From Ardenticatenaceae bacterium (GTDB lineage: Bacteria; Chloroflexota; Anaerolineae; Promineifilales; Promineifilaceae), in the NCBI GenBank assembly GCA_020634495.1, contig JACKBR010000005.1:80522-144521 (forward strand): a DNA stretch of 64,000 bases, in the 5' to 3' direction. Positions 1 to 8,054 of the stretch are shown here, in pieces (positions within the stretch are counted from its first letter, which is position 1; every line of letters begins with the position of its first letter). The position numbers and the translations under genes are program-made. The notes beneath the pieces were generated by a model. It saw nothing but the letters and a program-made list of their open reading frames with translations. It was not told the origin of the DNA and did not search any database.

Positions 1-154
1 TATCTATCAGTCGCTCACGCTCAACCGGCACCCGTTGAAAAAGTAAAAAGATAAACAACGCCTGCGCCGCGCGCGTGGGGATGCTTTTCACAGGCTGGTC
101 ATTCAGCAAAAAAGCTGCCCCACCCAGCAGCCTCACCTCCAATCTGTCGGCCAT
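1..154 (-). CDS. SARP/BTAD-family transcriptional activator, N-terminal fragment (runs off window)
   Basis: I translated the reverse strand from the ATG at 152-154. About 51 residues are visible: MADRLEVRLLGG, then a segment reading LNDQPVKSIPTRAAQALFIF, then LLFQRVPVERERLI. This is the usual start of the winged-helix DNA-binding domain of SARP/AfsR-type activators (LLG...DG.P...R.A..LL.YL). In that family the domain is followed by a bacterial transcriptional activation (BTAD) domain and often an NB-ARC or TPR region, all of which would lie outside the window. The start is supported by AGGAG 6 nt upstream. A TATAAT-like -10 lies on the minus strand at 220-225, but no convincing -35 was seen. 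A broken relative of the same domain lies 1.1 kb away at about 1300-1497. Confidence 0.7.
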   Translation of the reverse strand, partial: MADRLEVRLLGGAAFLLNDQPVKSIPTRAAQALFIFLLFQRVPVERERLID

Positions 155-365
155 GAATACTCCTGAAAATGGTTTGAATCGCTGATGGATCACCCCTGGT
201 TTATTGTGCAAAGATGGAGATTATATCACACCGATTTAATCAGAATTACATCGTTGGTTTTTATTTGCAGCGGGCAATATCTACATGAAACAGATTTTTC
301 TTCTGAACCTTTTCTCGCTCATTAGTACCTGAGGAACTTATTAACGGACATCCGGGATAAGGTAG

Positions 366-396
366 CAAAAAGCTCCACCAAATTTGGCGGAGCTTA
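366..396 (-). terminator. Intrinsic terminator after higBA
   Basis: Read on the minus strand, AAGCTCC and GGAGCTT arms plus an inner CCAAATTTGG palindrome form a hairpin followed directly by five T. It lies 43 nt past the end of higA, so it probably ends the higBA transcript. Confidence 0.7.
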
Positions 397-438
397 CCTG
401 TGACTCCAGGTGAATAATGCCCAACTGTTTTGGATACT

Positions 439-735
439 TTATGCTGGCGAAAATATTTTCACTTCTTCTTCCAAGCGACCCGCTAAATCCATTTTCGCCT
501 TTTCCACTTCGTAGTGTGTTTGGATGCCAGTCCAAAACTCAACTGACATGCCAAAAAATCGGGCTAATCGAAGTGCAGTATCAGCGCTAATTCCTCGTTC
601 TTCGCGAACAATTTTGCTAATTCGCATAGCGGGAACGCCAATATCTTTGGCCAGTCGATACTGACTGATACCCATCGGTATCAAGAATTCTTCCCGTAGG
701 ATTTCGCCTGGATGGATAGGGGGGTAATCTCTCAT
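439..735 (-). CDS. higA: HigA-family antitoxin (XRE-type helix-turn-helix)
   Basis: 98 residues. The N-terminus has the HigA signature PPIHPGEILREEFL, followed by a helix-turn-helix with ISQYRLAKDIGVP and the recognition segment MRISKIVREERGIS, then ALRLARFFGMSVEFWTGIQ, which is the usual end of the addiction-module antidote family. In known HigBA systems this protein binds and neutralises the HigB mRNA interferase and represses its own promoter. It starts 9 nt after the toxin gene ends, so the two are almost certainly cotranscribed in toxin-first order, as is typical for higBA. Nothing looks broken. The acidic C-terminal tail (EEEVKIF) is a little longer than in the shortest homologues. Confidence 0.9.
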   Translation of the reverse strand: MRDYPPIHPGEILREEFLIPMGISQYRLAKDIGVPAMRISKIVREERGISADTALRLARFFGMSVEFWTGIQTHYEVEKAKMDLAGRLEEEVKIFSPA

Positions 736-744
736 TTTGCGCTC

Positions 745-1026
745 TCAATGATAATCAATAATTTCAACGTTATAAACTCCATCTTCATGCCATTCAAAAC
801 AGATGCGCCATTGGTTGTTGATGCGGATACTGTGCTGTCCTTTGAGATCTCCTTTCAAGGCTTCTAATCGATTCGATGGCGGTACACGTAAATCATTTAA
901 TGTTGCCGCTCTGTGCAGCATAATTAGTTTTCGTTCAGCCGCTCGCTGAATGTCCTGAGGCAGTTTCTTGGAAAAACGGCCGTTAAAAACCTTCTCAGTT
1001 TCTTTGTCTTTGAATCCCCGGATCAT
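745..1026 (-). CDS. higB: HigB-family toxin (RelE-like mRNA interferase)
   Basis: 93 residues, the normal size for HigB/RelE-superfamily toxins. The start MIRGFKDKETEKVFNG and the segment QDIQRAAERKLIMLHRAATL match the family, as do the core strand SIRINNQWRICFEW and the C-terminal VYNVEIIDYH with the terminal His seen in HigB. Family members cleave mRNA on the ribosome during translation. It is the first gene of the operon, directly upstream of higA. The ATG lies only 5 nt from a consensus -10 (see the promoter at 1032-1060), and no Shine-Dalgarno sequence fits in that space, so the mRNA is probably leaderless. The toxin core seems intact, so the pair is probably functional. Confidence 0.88.
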   Translation of the reverse strand: MIRGFKDKETEKVFNGRFSKKLPQDIQRAAERKLIMLHRAATLNDLRVPPSNRLEALKGDLKGQHSIRINNQWRICFEWHEDGVYNVEIIDYH

Positions 1027-1031
1027 GCTGT

Positions 1032-1060
1032 ATATTAACCCTTGGAGATACTATTGTCAA
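1032..1060 (-). promoter_or_regulatory. Consensus promoter of higBA, leaderless geometry
   Basis: On the minus strand: TTGACA (+ strand 1055-1060), a 17-nt spacer, TAATAT (1032-1037), then ACAGC and the ATG. Transcription would be expected to start at or next to the start codon. Confidence 0.75.
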
Positions 1061-1299
1061 CGGTTATTACCTGGCCCTCAAATCGCTAGATAATTCGTCG
1101 AGCAACATTCGATTTTCGAAACGCAGGTCTGATCGTAAAGCTGACAGGCCCGATTTGGGATCAAGGTTCTGCAATGACATTAGATGAATCCTCAGCAGTG
1201 CAGTAATTCAGCATCGCAAACATCTCCCAGGCTTTTCCAATTTGAGTACATGCGTTATAGTTTTTTTACTCGAGGAAATATTGGCTCAAAGGCAATGGG

Positions 1300-1497
1300 A
1301 TGAATTTAATAAGAAAGCGTTTTGGGGAGCCAATATTAGGGTTTCACTTGTTTGGTTCCCCAACAATGGTTTCCCAAGGACGGCCGTTCACCCTCCCCCG
1401 CCGTCAAGCCCGCGCTCTCCTTTACCGGCTGGCTGCCACAAATCAGCCTGTCCCACGAGAAGCGCTGGCCGACTTGTTGTGGCCAAATAAATCGTAA
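1300..1497 (+). pseudogene. Decayed N-terminal fragment of a SARP/BTAD-type regulator
   Basis: A 65-codon reading frame ends with GRPFTLPRRQARALLYRLAA, TNQPVPREALADLLWP and a stop. That is a near-textbook SARP winged-helix domain (G.P..L.RR.ARALL..LA....PV.RE.L..LLWP), but it stops right after LLWP, where a real regulator continues for hundreds of residues. The following 70 nt still give protein-like text in another frame (NPEHKSAERIVTMLAHTYRLW), which suggests a frameshift and deletion. The upstream 140 nt (1160-1300) show no convincing coding sequence. It is probably a dead relative of the regulator at 1-154. Confidence 0.6.
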
Positions 1498-1624
1498 TCC
1501 AGAACACAAATCGGCTGAGCGGATTGTGACCATGCTGGCACACACCTACAGGCTGTGGTGTTGACGAATGCGTTCTTCCAGGCTGCCGATGGAATCGTGA
1601 GGAAGTAAGCTAGCCGAGCTCTCA

Positions 1625-1658
1625 AAACAAAAAACCAGCTAAATAGCTGGTTTTTTTT
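1625..1658. terminator. Bidirectional intrinsic terminator next to tRNA-Glu
   Basis: AAAACCAGCT and AGCTGGTTTT arms around a short AT loop, with A-rich sequence on one side and T8 on the other. It starts 5 nt after the 3' end of the minus-strand tRNA and can also stop transcription from the left. Confidence 0.85.
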
Positions 1659-1662
1659 CGTG

Positions 1663-1735
1663 TGCCCCCACGGAGATTCGAACTCCGGTCTTAGCCTTGA
1701 AAGGGCTACGTCCTGGTCCCCTAGACGATGGGGGC
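1663..1735 (-). tRNA. tRNA-Glu (anticodon TTC)
   Basis: 73 nt on the minus strand. The acceptor arms GCCCCCA and TGGGGGC pair fully. The D arm carries the usual GTCTAGGGG...GAC of glutamate tRNAs. The anticodon stem is TAGCC/GGCTA with loop CTTTCAA, so the anticodon at positions 34-36 is TTC. The T arm is CGGAG-TTCGAAT-CTCCG. The discriminator is A and no CCA is encoded. Confidence 0.97.
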
Positions 1736-1782
1736 AACGGGCAAAATTCTATCATTCTGCGGCAGTTGGGTCAAGAAGAATG

Positions 1783-1788
1783 TATAAT
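1783..1788 (+). promoter_or_regulatory. TATAAT -10 element before the GNAT gene
   Basis: A perfect TATAAT lies 5 nt before the ATG at 1794. I could not find a matching -35 at 16-18 nt, so only the -10 is supported. The spacing again suggests a leaderless mRNA. Confidence 0.5.
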
Positions 1789-1793
1789 TCAGT

Positions 1794-2696
1794 ATGAATA
1801 GCCTTACCTGGCTGGTACGTGCCCCCCAGAACGATGATGCGCCCGCGCTGGCAGCCATTGCCACGGCCGTTTCCCAACCCCGCAGCCACGTTACTCCCCA
1901 AGCAATTGGGCAAAGCAACGGCCGTTTCTGGATCATCACTCAGGACGCGCACCCAATTGGCTATGCCACGCTGCTGCCTTTGCCTGGTTTGCCCCATCTT
2001 TTTGAGCTGGCAGGCGGCATCGTGCCCCAATTTCAGCGGCAGGGCGCTGGCAGCTTTTTGTGGCAAACAATGCAACATGATTTGGCAGCAACGGCCGCAG
2101 CGGCTGGCTCAGGGCAAGCTGTTCAGCAAATCACCTACTCCGTGCCTAGCCTGGATTCAGCAGCAGCCTGCTTTTTGCAGCACCACCAGTTTGCCCTGGA
2201 GCATGAAGAGCTTACGCTGGTACTCCCCAATCTAGCGCAGGCAGCGCTGCCGACACTGGTTACCCCCGCGCCATTACAGCGCATTGGCCGACAAACGGCC
2301 GTTAGCAGCCTGCCGGAACTGTACCAACGCTGTTTTATTGGCACGCCCTGGTTCCAACCCTACAGCCCCGCCGAAGTTGCCGCCATTTGGGAACCCGATG
2401 ATGAGCTGTATTACCTGGGTGAACATGATGATGATATTGGATTTGTCTGGCTGCACTTCCCAGAGCCAACGGTCGCCGAAATTGAGCCAGTTGGCATCGT
2501 GCCAGAGAAGCAGGGGGTAGGATACGGCCGTTCCCTCCTCACCACCATCCTCCATCAACTGCAAAACCGAGATATTCAAACCGTAAGCCTGGGGGTTTGG
2601 GCCAACAACCAGACCGCTATTCATCTTTACAAAGCCTTGGGCTTTCAACACAGCAGCAGCAGCTTCAGCCTGACCTACACCCTAAACCCAAAATGA
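1794..2696 (+). CDS. Two-domain GNAT-family N-acetyltransferase
   Basis: 300 residues with two GNAT folds in tandem. The acetyl-CoA binding motif A is visible twice: GGIVPQFQRQGAGSFLW around residues 75-91 and VGIVPEKQGVGYGRSLL around residues 230-246. The second is followed by SLGVWANNQTAIHLYKALGF, the usual C-terminal part of the fold (alpha-4 to beta-7). Duplicated GNATs of this size include mycothiol synthase and many uncharacterised acetyltransferases; the substrate here cannot be told. The second domain, with a good R/Q-x-x-G-x-G/A loop and the N...A..LY...GF end, is more likely to be the active one. The gene stands alone between tRNA-Glu and the decayed moxR region. It contains four copies of ACGGCCGT. 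Confidence 0.85.
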   Translation: MNSLTWLVRAPQNDDAPALAAIATAVSQPRSHVTPQAIGQSNGRFWIITQDAHPIGYATLLPLPGLPHLFELAGGIVPQFQRQGAGSFLWQTMQHDLAATAAAAGSGQAVQQITYSVPSLDSAAACFLQHHQFALEHEELTLVLPNLAQAALPTLVTPAPLQRIGRQTAVSSLPELYQRCFIGTPWFQPYSPAEVAAIWEPDDELYYLGEHDDDIGFVWLHFPEPTVAEIEPVGIVPEKQGVGYGRSLLTTILHQLQNRDIQTVSLGVWANNQTAIHLYKALGFQHSSSSFSLTYTLNPK

Positions 2697-2883
2697 GCCG
2701 TTGCCTAGAACCATCTTTACCTTTTGCCCAAACCGTCCTACAATGAACCCATTGTGCGCGTGGCAGAGACCATCACCTGCACCTATTCGATGCGCGGCAA
2801 CTCCCACAACCTGATCTTTGCCTTTTGTCTTAAGATTTTGGAAAACGGCCGTTGCCTTGTTATTTAAAAATGGAGAAAACAGC

Positions 2884-3600
2884 ATGTTCAAAGATATTGC
2901 CGATGTACGCCAAAGGTTAGGCCAACAGCAGTACATCGCTTCCGAAGAAATTGGCACCGTTGTTTATCTGGCTCACGCCCTCTGTAAGCCAATTCTGGCT
3001 GAAGGGCCAGCTGGTGCGAAAAGAATCCGCGGCTACTGATTGAGCAAATCGCATCAGGGCTGCCACTCATTTGGCTGCAATGGTATTTGAAGGTGAAGCA
3101 AAGCGTTTTGCAGCTTTTGGGGGATGGCCGCGACGGCCGTCTACACACAGCTGGCGGCAATTTCACCACTGCGCAAGCTTCAGGGAGACGTCGGGGGCGG
3201 GCATGAAGCCGCGGGCTGGCTCAAGAAGAAGCCAATGGTTTTCTCCGAAAATCTCTGCTTTTGCAGGGGATTTGGGGCGCACCGCCCTACCTTCAGACGG
3301 CCTTTCACTTTCCAGCATTGATGAAATTGACCGCACCTCATCTTCCAGATGAATCCAGGGCCACCACTGCTGGAAGTGCTCAACGCCCGCCTGCAAGCGT
3401 GCTTGAAGGGCAGCACGGTGATGGGCAGCCAGCCGATGGTGCATGCTCAACAGCAACAACGCTGCGAATGATGAAGCGCCGCACGCGGCATTGCCTCCAC
3501 AGCGGCCGTTGAATTTTCCCACGCAAGATGCCATCGCTGGAAATTGCCGCAAAGTGCCCGACGTTTAAAGCCAGATCTGCCCAGCAAGCGGTCGCCGGGT
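2884..3600 (+). pseudogene. Ruined MoxR-type AAA ATPase
   Basis: The frame opens well after AATGGAGAAAACAGC with FKDIADVRQRLGQQQYI, then IASEEIGTVVYLAHALC and KPILAEGPAG, which is the usual start of a MoxR ATPase. At the point where the Walker A lysine should come (AGVGKT in the family) the frame breaks to AGAKRIRGY and stops at 3039. Fragments recur downstream in other frames: FSENLCF, the Walker B relative SIDEIDRTSS near 3310, and PLLEVLNARLQ near 3365. At least three frameshifts or stops are needed, so the gene is dead or the assembly is poor here. In related bacteria such an ATPase precedes a VWA protein, which is what is found at 4290. Confidence 0.6.
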
Positions 3601-4080
3601 GAATCAACTGCGCAATATGATTACGCAAAATGACCAGCATCAGGTTTGTTTTGGGCGGCGGTGATGGCTTCGGTAACGGCCAATACCAGCATCGATCCGG
3701 CTTTGACGAAGACGCTCACCAACGCTCTTCGGTCCAGCGGCTGGGCAGCAAGCCGTCCCCGGCAATAGGTGCACATGAGTGGCGTTCACGATGGCGTCTG
3801 CCCCATCTGCCAGGTGACCCAGGGTGTGCGGCCGTTTTCAGTAAGCCATTTTTCCAGTTAACTGCACCCACGCTTGTTTACTGAATTTTGCCGGAGTTCG
3901 GCTGAGTACGATGGAACTCATGATTATCTGTAGAATTCATTTTTGGCCAAAGCCGAGCCTATCAGTGCGGTTCCACATTAGCAGAATCGAATTCGCCATG
4001 CGTGCAGTGGATACTTGGGCATTACCCAAAAAGAGATTTTCCGCTTTTCCCTACAAAATCGCCGATTGTCAAATATTTTG
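3601..4080. other. Unassigned stretch inside the decayed moxR-VWA region
   Basis: No frame on either strand gives a recognisable protein. Short frames are interrupted about every 80 codons. From about 3880 the composition turns AT-richer than the neighbours. It probably held the end of the ATPase and the start of the VWA gene. The minus strand from 3640 to 3490 also gives a protein-like stretch (NHIAQLIHPATACWADLAL), but I could not assign it. Confidence 0.3.
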
Positions 4081-4289
4081 ACAGATTTTCCGCTTTGAAC
4101 AGCGTGTTGCCACATCTTTCGTTCTAGCAGCAACTGCCCCGTGCAAAGCGCCCTGGAAGACATTGGTCTCCAAGATCAGGAAAGAAAAGATGGCAGGGGA
4201 AGCGCTTTTAGGATTGAGACACCTGCAGTGCCTCGATTGGCATTCCAAAGGGCGAAACATCACGTTTTACCAAAGAAGAGCTAGAGCAA

Positions 4290-5300
4290 ATGGCCCGGCA
4301 GGCTGGCGTGGAGTGGGCCAACAACCCGCAGGAAGGCCGCTGGGTCACCCGGCGGATGCTGCAACAAATGGGTTTTGTTTTGGAAGAGCAAATGCAGCAG
4401 CTCTATGAAAAGCTGCAAGAGATGGGCATGAGCCAGGAAGCCATTGAAAAGCTGATGGGCGTGGTAGAAGCCAACCAGGAAGCGTTGGCCGAACAGGTTG
4501 CCCACCAGGTTGGTCAGCAAATTGCCGAACAGCGGGCCAACCGCCCCGACGATTTGCACGGCTCTGACCTGATGCACAAGCCGCTGCAATCATTGACAGA
4601 AGAGGATGCCAACCAGCTGCGCAAAGAGGTGCAGCGGCTGGTGACCCAAATGCGCAGCCGGGCCGCGCTGCGGCGCAAGCGGGGCAACAAAGGCAAGTTT
4701 GACTCCAAAGGCACCATTCGGGCCAACCAGAAAAATGGCGGCGTCCCCATCGAGCTAAAGTTCAAAAAGAAGAAGCTCAAGCCCAGCCTGGTACTTATTT
4801 GCGATGTGTCCACGTCCATGCGGGCTGTGGCAGAGTTTATGCTGCGCCTGACGTATGAACTGCAAGACCAGGTGGCTCGCGCTCGCAGCTTTGCCTTCAA
4901 CTCCGACATGCACGAAATTAGCGTGACGCTGTCTGGCACCCGCGCCGCCGATGCGGTGACCAAGGTGCTTTATGACATTCCGCCAGGCTACTACGCCACA
5001 GATTTGGGCAACAGTTTGAACACGTTCTGTAAAAAACATTTGGATTCGGTGGACGGCCGTACCACTATCGTTATTTTGGGCGATGGGCGCAACAACTTCA
5101 ACTCGCCGCGCATTGACCTGATGAAAGATTTGCAGCGCCGGGCCAAGAAGCTGGTCTGGTTTAATCCAGAACACCAGCGGCAGTGGGGCACTGGCGACAG
5201 CGACATGCTGGAATATTACCCGGTGTGCGATTCCGTTAGCGTTGTGCGAAATCTGGCTCAATTGGCAACGGCCGTAGACCGCCTTCTCGCCGATTCATAA
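4290..5300 (+). CDS. CoxE-like VWA-domain protein, probably 5'-truncated
   Basis: 336 residues from the first ATG. The reading frame is open and protein-like a little further upstream (ASIGIPKGETSRFTKEELEQ, from 4230), but it has an in-frame TGA at 4215 and no start codon, and the text before it (SALEDIGLQDQERKDG, near 4150) continues in another frame. This suggests loss of the original N-terminus. The C-terminal half is a von Willebrand A domain with the metal-site motif DVSTSM (DxSxS) at about residue 174 and ILGDGRNN near residue 265. It is preceded by a helical, Gln/Glu-rich middle region. The family works with MoxR ATPases as metal- or cofactor-insertion chaperones. Here the partner ATPase is broken, so function is doubtful even though the VWA part is intact. 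Confidence 0.7.
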   Translation: MARQAGVEWANNPQEGRWVTRRMLQQMGFVLEEQMQQLYEKLQEMGMSQEAIEKLMGVVEANQEALAEQVAHQVGQQIAEQRANRPDDLHGSDLMHKPLQSLTEEDANQLRKEVQRLVTQMRSRAALRRKRGNKGKFDSKGTIRANQKNGGVPIELKFKKKKLKPSLVLICDVSTSMRAVAEFMLRLTYELQDQVARARSFAFNSDMHEISVTLSGTRAADAVTKVLYDIPPGYYATDLGNSLNTFCKKHLDSVDGRTTIVILGDGRNNFNSPRIDLMKDLQRRAKKLVWFNPEHQRQWGTGDSDMLEYYPVCDSVSVVRNLAQLATAVDRLLADS

Positions 5301-5302
5301 GA

Positions 5303-5402
5303 ATCTATCCGAAAAAGCCACAGAGGAAAAAGAGTATTAAAAGAGTATGAACCTTAACTCCAAACCCTCTGTGTACTCTGTGGCTAATATTCGGATAGGT
5401 AT
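5303..5402. repeat. Inverted repeat of the CACAGAG intergenic family
   Basis: CTATCCGAAAAAGCCACAGAGG on the left and CTCTGTGGCTAATATTCGGATAG on the right form long inverted arms around about 50 nt. The same CACAGAG words recur at about 17500, 23170, 29544 and 49880. It fills the gap between two plus-strand genes. Confidence 0.75.
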
Positions 5403-5414
5403 TAAACACCGTGG

Positions 5415-6461
5415 ATGAAAGCAACAGTTTTTAGATTCACAAACGTTGCCATCCTGGCATCTATTCTCACCTTAACCCTGACCGGCCTCTACAGCTTCAT
5501 CTGGGTCAGCGGCGGCTGGATTGTGGAGATTCACCGCATTGCCGCCTGGGCGCTTCTGGCCCTGATTCCCTGGAAGGTGGGCATTTCGTGGCGCTCCCTG
5601 CGCCGGGGTTTAGGCAAACGGGCCGATCGCAACATCGTTGTTGTTATTTCAATGCTGTTGGCGACGTTGGCGGTTACGGCCGTTATCCTGGCATTGTTGT
5701 GGACCTGGCAGATTGGCTCGCAAACCGCCTGGGGGCAGCTTCTGCTTTGGTGGCACTGGATTTTAGCCCTGGTCTTGCTTGTTCCCTTTGCCGTTCACGT
5801 CTGGCGGCGCTGGCCACGCCCCAAACGGACGGACTTTACCTCGCGGCGGGCGGCCCTGCGCCTGATTGGGCTTGGCGCAGTTGGGCTGGTGGGCTGGCGG
5901 CTGGCCGAAACCCTGGCTGCTTTTCGCGTTACGGCCGAATCGCCACGCCGCATCACCGGCTCCCGGCAGCGCGGTGCCTTTAGCGGCAACGATTTTCCCA
6001 TCACCAGCGAACCTTCCCCCACCATCGACACAGAAAAATGGCGGCTTAAAGTTGGCGGCGCGGTTAGCAAACCGTTTGAGCTAACTAAAATAGAACTGGC
6101 GGCGTATTCTTACCAGGAAATGGAAGCCACACTGGACTGCACAAACGGCTGGTGGACTGTGCAAAATTGGGGCGGCATTATGCTAGACACGCTCCTGGCG
6201 CAGGCAGAGGTTAACGCCACTGCCATTGCCATCCGGCTGACCTCCGTGACGGGTTATTCGCAGGTGTTCACACTTGAGGAAGCGCAGCAAATTTTGGTGG
6301 GAACCCATGTCGGTGGCGAGCCGCTTTCCCGCTGGCACGGTGCACCAGCCAGGGCAGTTGTTCCCTCGCGCCGGGGCACGTTTTGGGTAAAGTGGCTGTC
6401 TGAAATTGTGGTGCTAGATTCAATTGGCCAGATTCTGGCGCACCCGATTTCTATTCGTTAA
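5415..6461 (+). CDS. Membrane/molybdopterin fusion oxidoreductase (sulfite-oxidase-like domain)
   Basis: 348 residues. The first ~130 residues hold four hydrophobic segments (about 9-31, 37-55, 73-99 and 108-126) with His residues typical of a small cytochrome-b-like membrane module. A basic, RR-containing segment (TSRRAALRLIGLGAVGLVGW, about 142-161) resembles a former Tat signal that now acts as a membrane anchor. Residues ~200-348 form an oxidoreductase molybdopterin-binding domain, with the pterin-ligand cysteine in LDCTNGWW and a later segment GAPARAVVPSRRGTFWVKW. In MsrP/YedY systems the catalytic subunit and the haem membrane partner are separate genes, whereas here they are apparently one chain. 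The likely role is transfer of electrons between the quinone pool and an extracytoplasmic substrate; the substrate is unknown. Confidence 0.8.
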   Translation: MKATVFRFTNVAILASILTLTLTGLYSFIWVSGGWIVEIHRIAAWALLALIPWKVGISWRSLRRGLGKRADRNIVVVISMLLATLAVTAVILALLWTWQIGSQTAWGQLLLWWHWILALVLLVPFAVHVWRRWPRPKRTDFTSRRAALRLIGLGAVGLVGWRLAETLAAFRVTAESPRRITGSRQRGAFSGNDFPITSEPSPTIDTEKWRLKVGGAVSKPFELTKIELAAYSYQEMEATLDCTNGWWTVQNWGGIMLDTLLAQAEVNATAIAIRLTSVTGYSQVFTLEEAQQILVGTHVGGEPLSRWHGAPARAVVPSRRGTFWVKWLSEIVVLDSIGQILAHPISIR

Positions 6462-6471
6462 ATTAAAGAGA

Positions 6472-6513
6472 TTTGAGACTGGAGACTATTTTTATCTCCA
6501 GTCATCCAGTCTC
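6472..6513. repeat. GAGACTGGAGA inverted repeat between convergent genes
   Basis: GAGACTGGAGACT and a near-complementary CTCCAGTCATCCAGTCTC flank a short AT loop. It resembles the larger palindrome at 35375-35440. It sits between the convergent ends of the molybdopterin gene and the lipoprotein and could act as a two-way terminator. Confidence 0.65.
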
Positions 6514-6521
6514 AATAATTT

Positions 6522-7809
6522 TTATCCCCCCAGCTTGGCATTGGCCGCTTCGATGGCGGGAATGAGCCGGTTCAGGCTGTCGTTGATGCCCTGCCGCGCC
6601 GCGCCATAGTTGAGGGCGCTGATTACGCCGCCTCCGCCATCACACAAAGCGTTTATGCTCTCATTGGTGGCAATGAAGTTTTCTACGGCAAAGATGTATT
6701 CGTTGTAAATGCCGGCCCAATCGTCTGGCACGCCGCTGTAGGTGGCGCTGCGGATGGCGTCATCGTAGTAGCCCTGGTACTCCTGGCAGGTTTGATTTTC
6801 GCCGTTAAACAATCGATCCAGCAAACCACCAGCCTGCTCGATAATGGAACGGCCGTTGTTCATGCTGTCACGTAAGGCAGTGGGATTAAAGGCAACGGGA
6901 TTCGGCCGTACGGGGGCTGCTGGCGGCGGTGGCGTAGCCGTCGCTGAAGATGGTGCCGTCCCCAATGTAGCATCATCCCAAATGGCCTCATTGTGCAGGG
7001 GGTAATTCGGCCCGGTGAAGCCACCTACCAGAAGGATCAGTCAACCGATCTGTGGCAGCTACCCCATCTACCGATATGAATTGCCAGGTATCGAGCGGCC
7101 TCACAATGCCAGAGCAAAAACTCGTGTCTAAATTGGGATCGCCTTCACCAGCCACATTAATACAAACCTGCGCCCCAACATCGCCGGGGTTCTCTGAGAT
7201 GGTTCGGTCTTCGCCACTGCTGGACCAAATCTTTACCCATGCGCCAGCGCGATAAGTTGTGCCTGGTACCACATTTGTTGCAACTCTTTGGAAATAAATC
7301 GTACGATTCGTAATTAAATCGATGGCTGCTTTTTGCCCAGAATGAACAAACTGCGGGTTTTCTCCAGCTAAATAAAAGCTAGAAATGGGTGTGCCCGCGT
7401 TATGAATTTCCCAGGAGGCACCATCAAATTCAAAGCCTGGATTAGAAAGCAGGTTTGGCCCTGAGGGAGCAGGCGCGGGTGGTGGGGCAACCGGGGGCGG
7501 GGCTGTGGTGGCTGTGGCGGGTACGGCCGTTGCCGTGGCTGTTTCTGTGGCTGTCGCCGTGGGTTCATCGGTTGGCGTAGCGGTGTTGGTGGCCGTTGGT
7601 GATGGCGTGTTGGTTGGTGTGTTAGTCGCCGTGGCCGTTTCTGTGGCTGTCTCCGTTGGAATGGGCGTGTCGGTGGGCGGTACGGCCGTTTCTGTAGGCA
7701 CCTCGGTGGGAACGGCCGTTGCCTCGGCAACTTCTGCGGCAGGCGCTTCCTGACAACCAGCAAGAACAAATAAGCTGCAAATAGCTATGATGCGGAGTAT
7801 GTTTTTCAT
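6522..7809 (-). pseudogene. Thr/Pro-stalk lipoprotein with carbohydrate-binding-like domain, split by a frameshift
   Basis: Read from 7809, the protein begins with a lipoprotein signal (MKNILRIIAICSLFVLAGCQ, lipobox LAGC), then a ~85-residue Thr/Pro/Ala stalk, then a CBM4/9-like jelly-roll domain starting NLLSNPGFEFDGASWE. This frame stops at 6988 with RLTDPSGRWLHRAELPPAQ. A -1/+2 change near 7035-7055 instead gives LILLVGGFTGPNYPLHNEA, which continues through AIWDDATLG into the second open frame (6522-6965): a second Pro/Thr linker and a ~115-residue helical domain. Expected family text (an ILLVGG strand, then YP...IWDDA) is restored only by joining the frames. The result is a single gene with a one-base indel, either a real mutation or a sequence error. 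No slippery heptamer was seen. Confidence 0.75.
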
Positions 7810-8054
7810 TGATTTGTCTCCCTCAAATTGGCCAATAGATAGCCCTCATTTTAGCATGGCCCAATAAAGTGGATAGTGCCAAATGTCATCAAACTGGCTT
7901 GCCGGGATTGCCGCTGATGGCTGTGGGCTTTCTGTTGCGTGGATGATTGAGAAACGGCCGTTTGCCAGAGAATGTAGCAATATTGTGCAAGACAAAAAGG
8001 CAGATTGCATGTTACAGTAACTGGGTTCAACAATTGCACAGGCAGGCACACAAA

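Noticed and set aside
1..5300. Prophage or integrated element bounded by tRNA-Glu
   Set aside because: No integrase, no direct repeat of the tRNA 3' end and no phage genes were found.
6988..7060. Programmed ribosomal frameshift in the stalked lipoprotein
   Set aside because: No slippery heptamer or downstream pseudoknot was seen; an indel is simpler.
7505..7753. Plus-strand frame rich in Val/Ala/Gly
   Set aside because: It is the mirror of the Thr/Pro stalk of the minus-strand lipoprotein.
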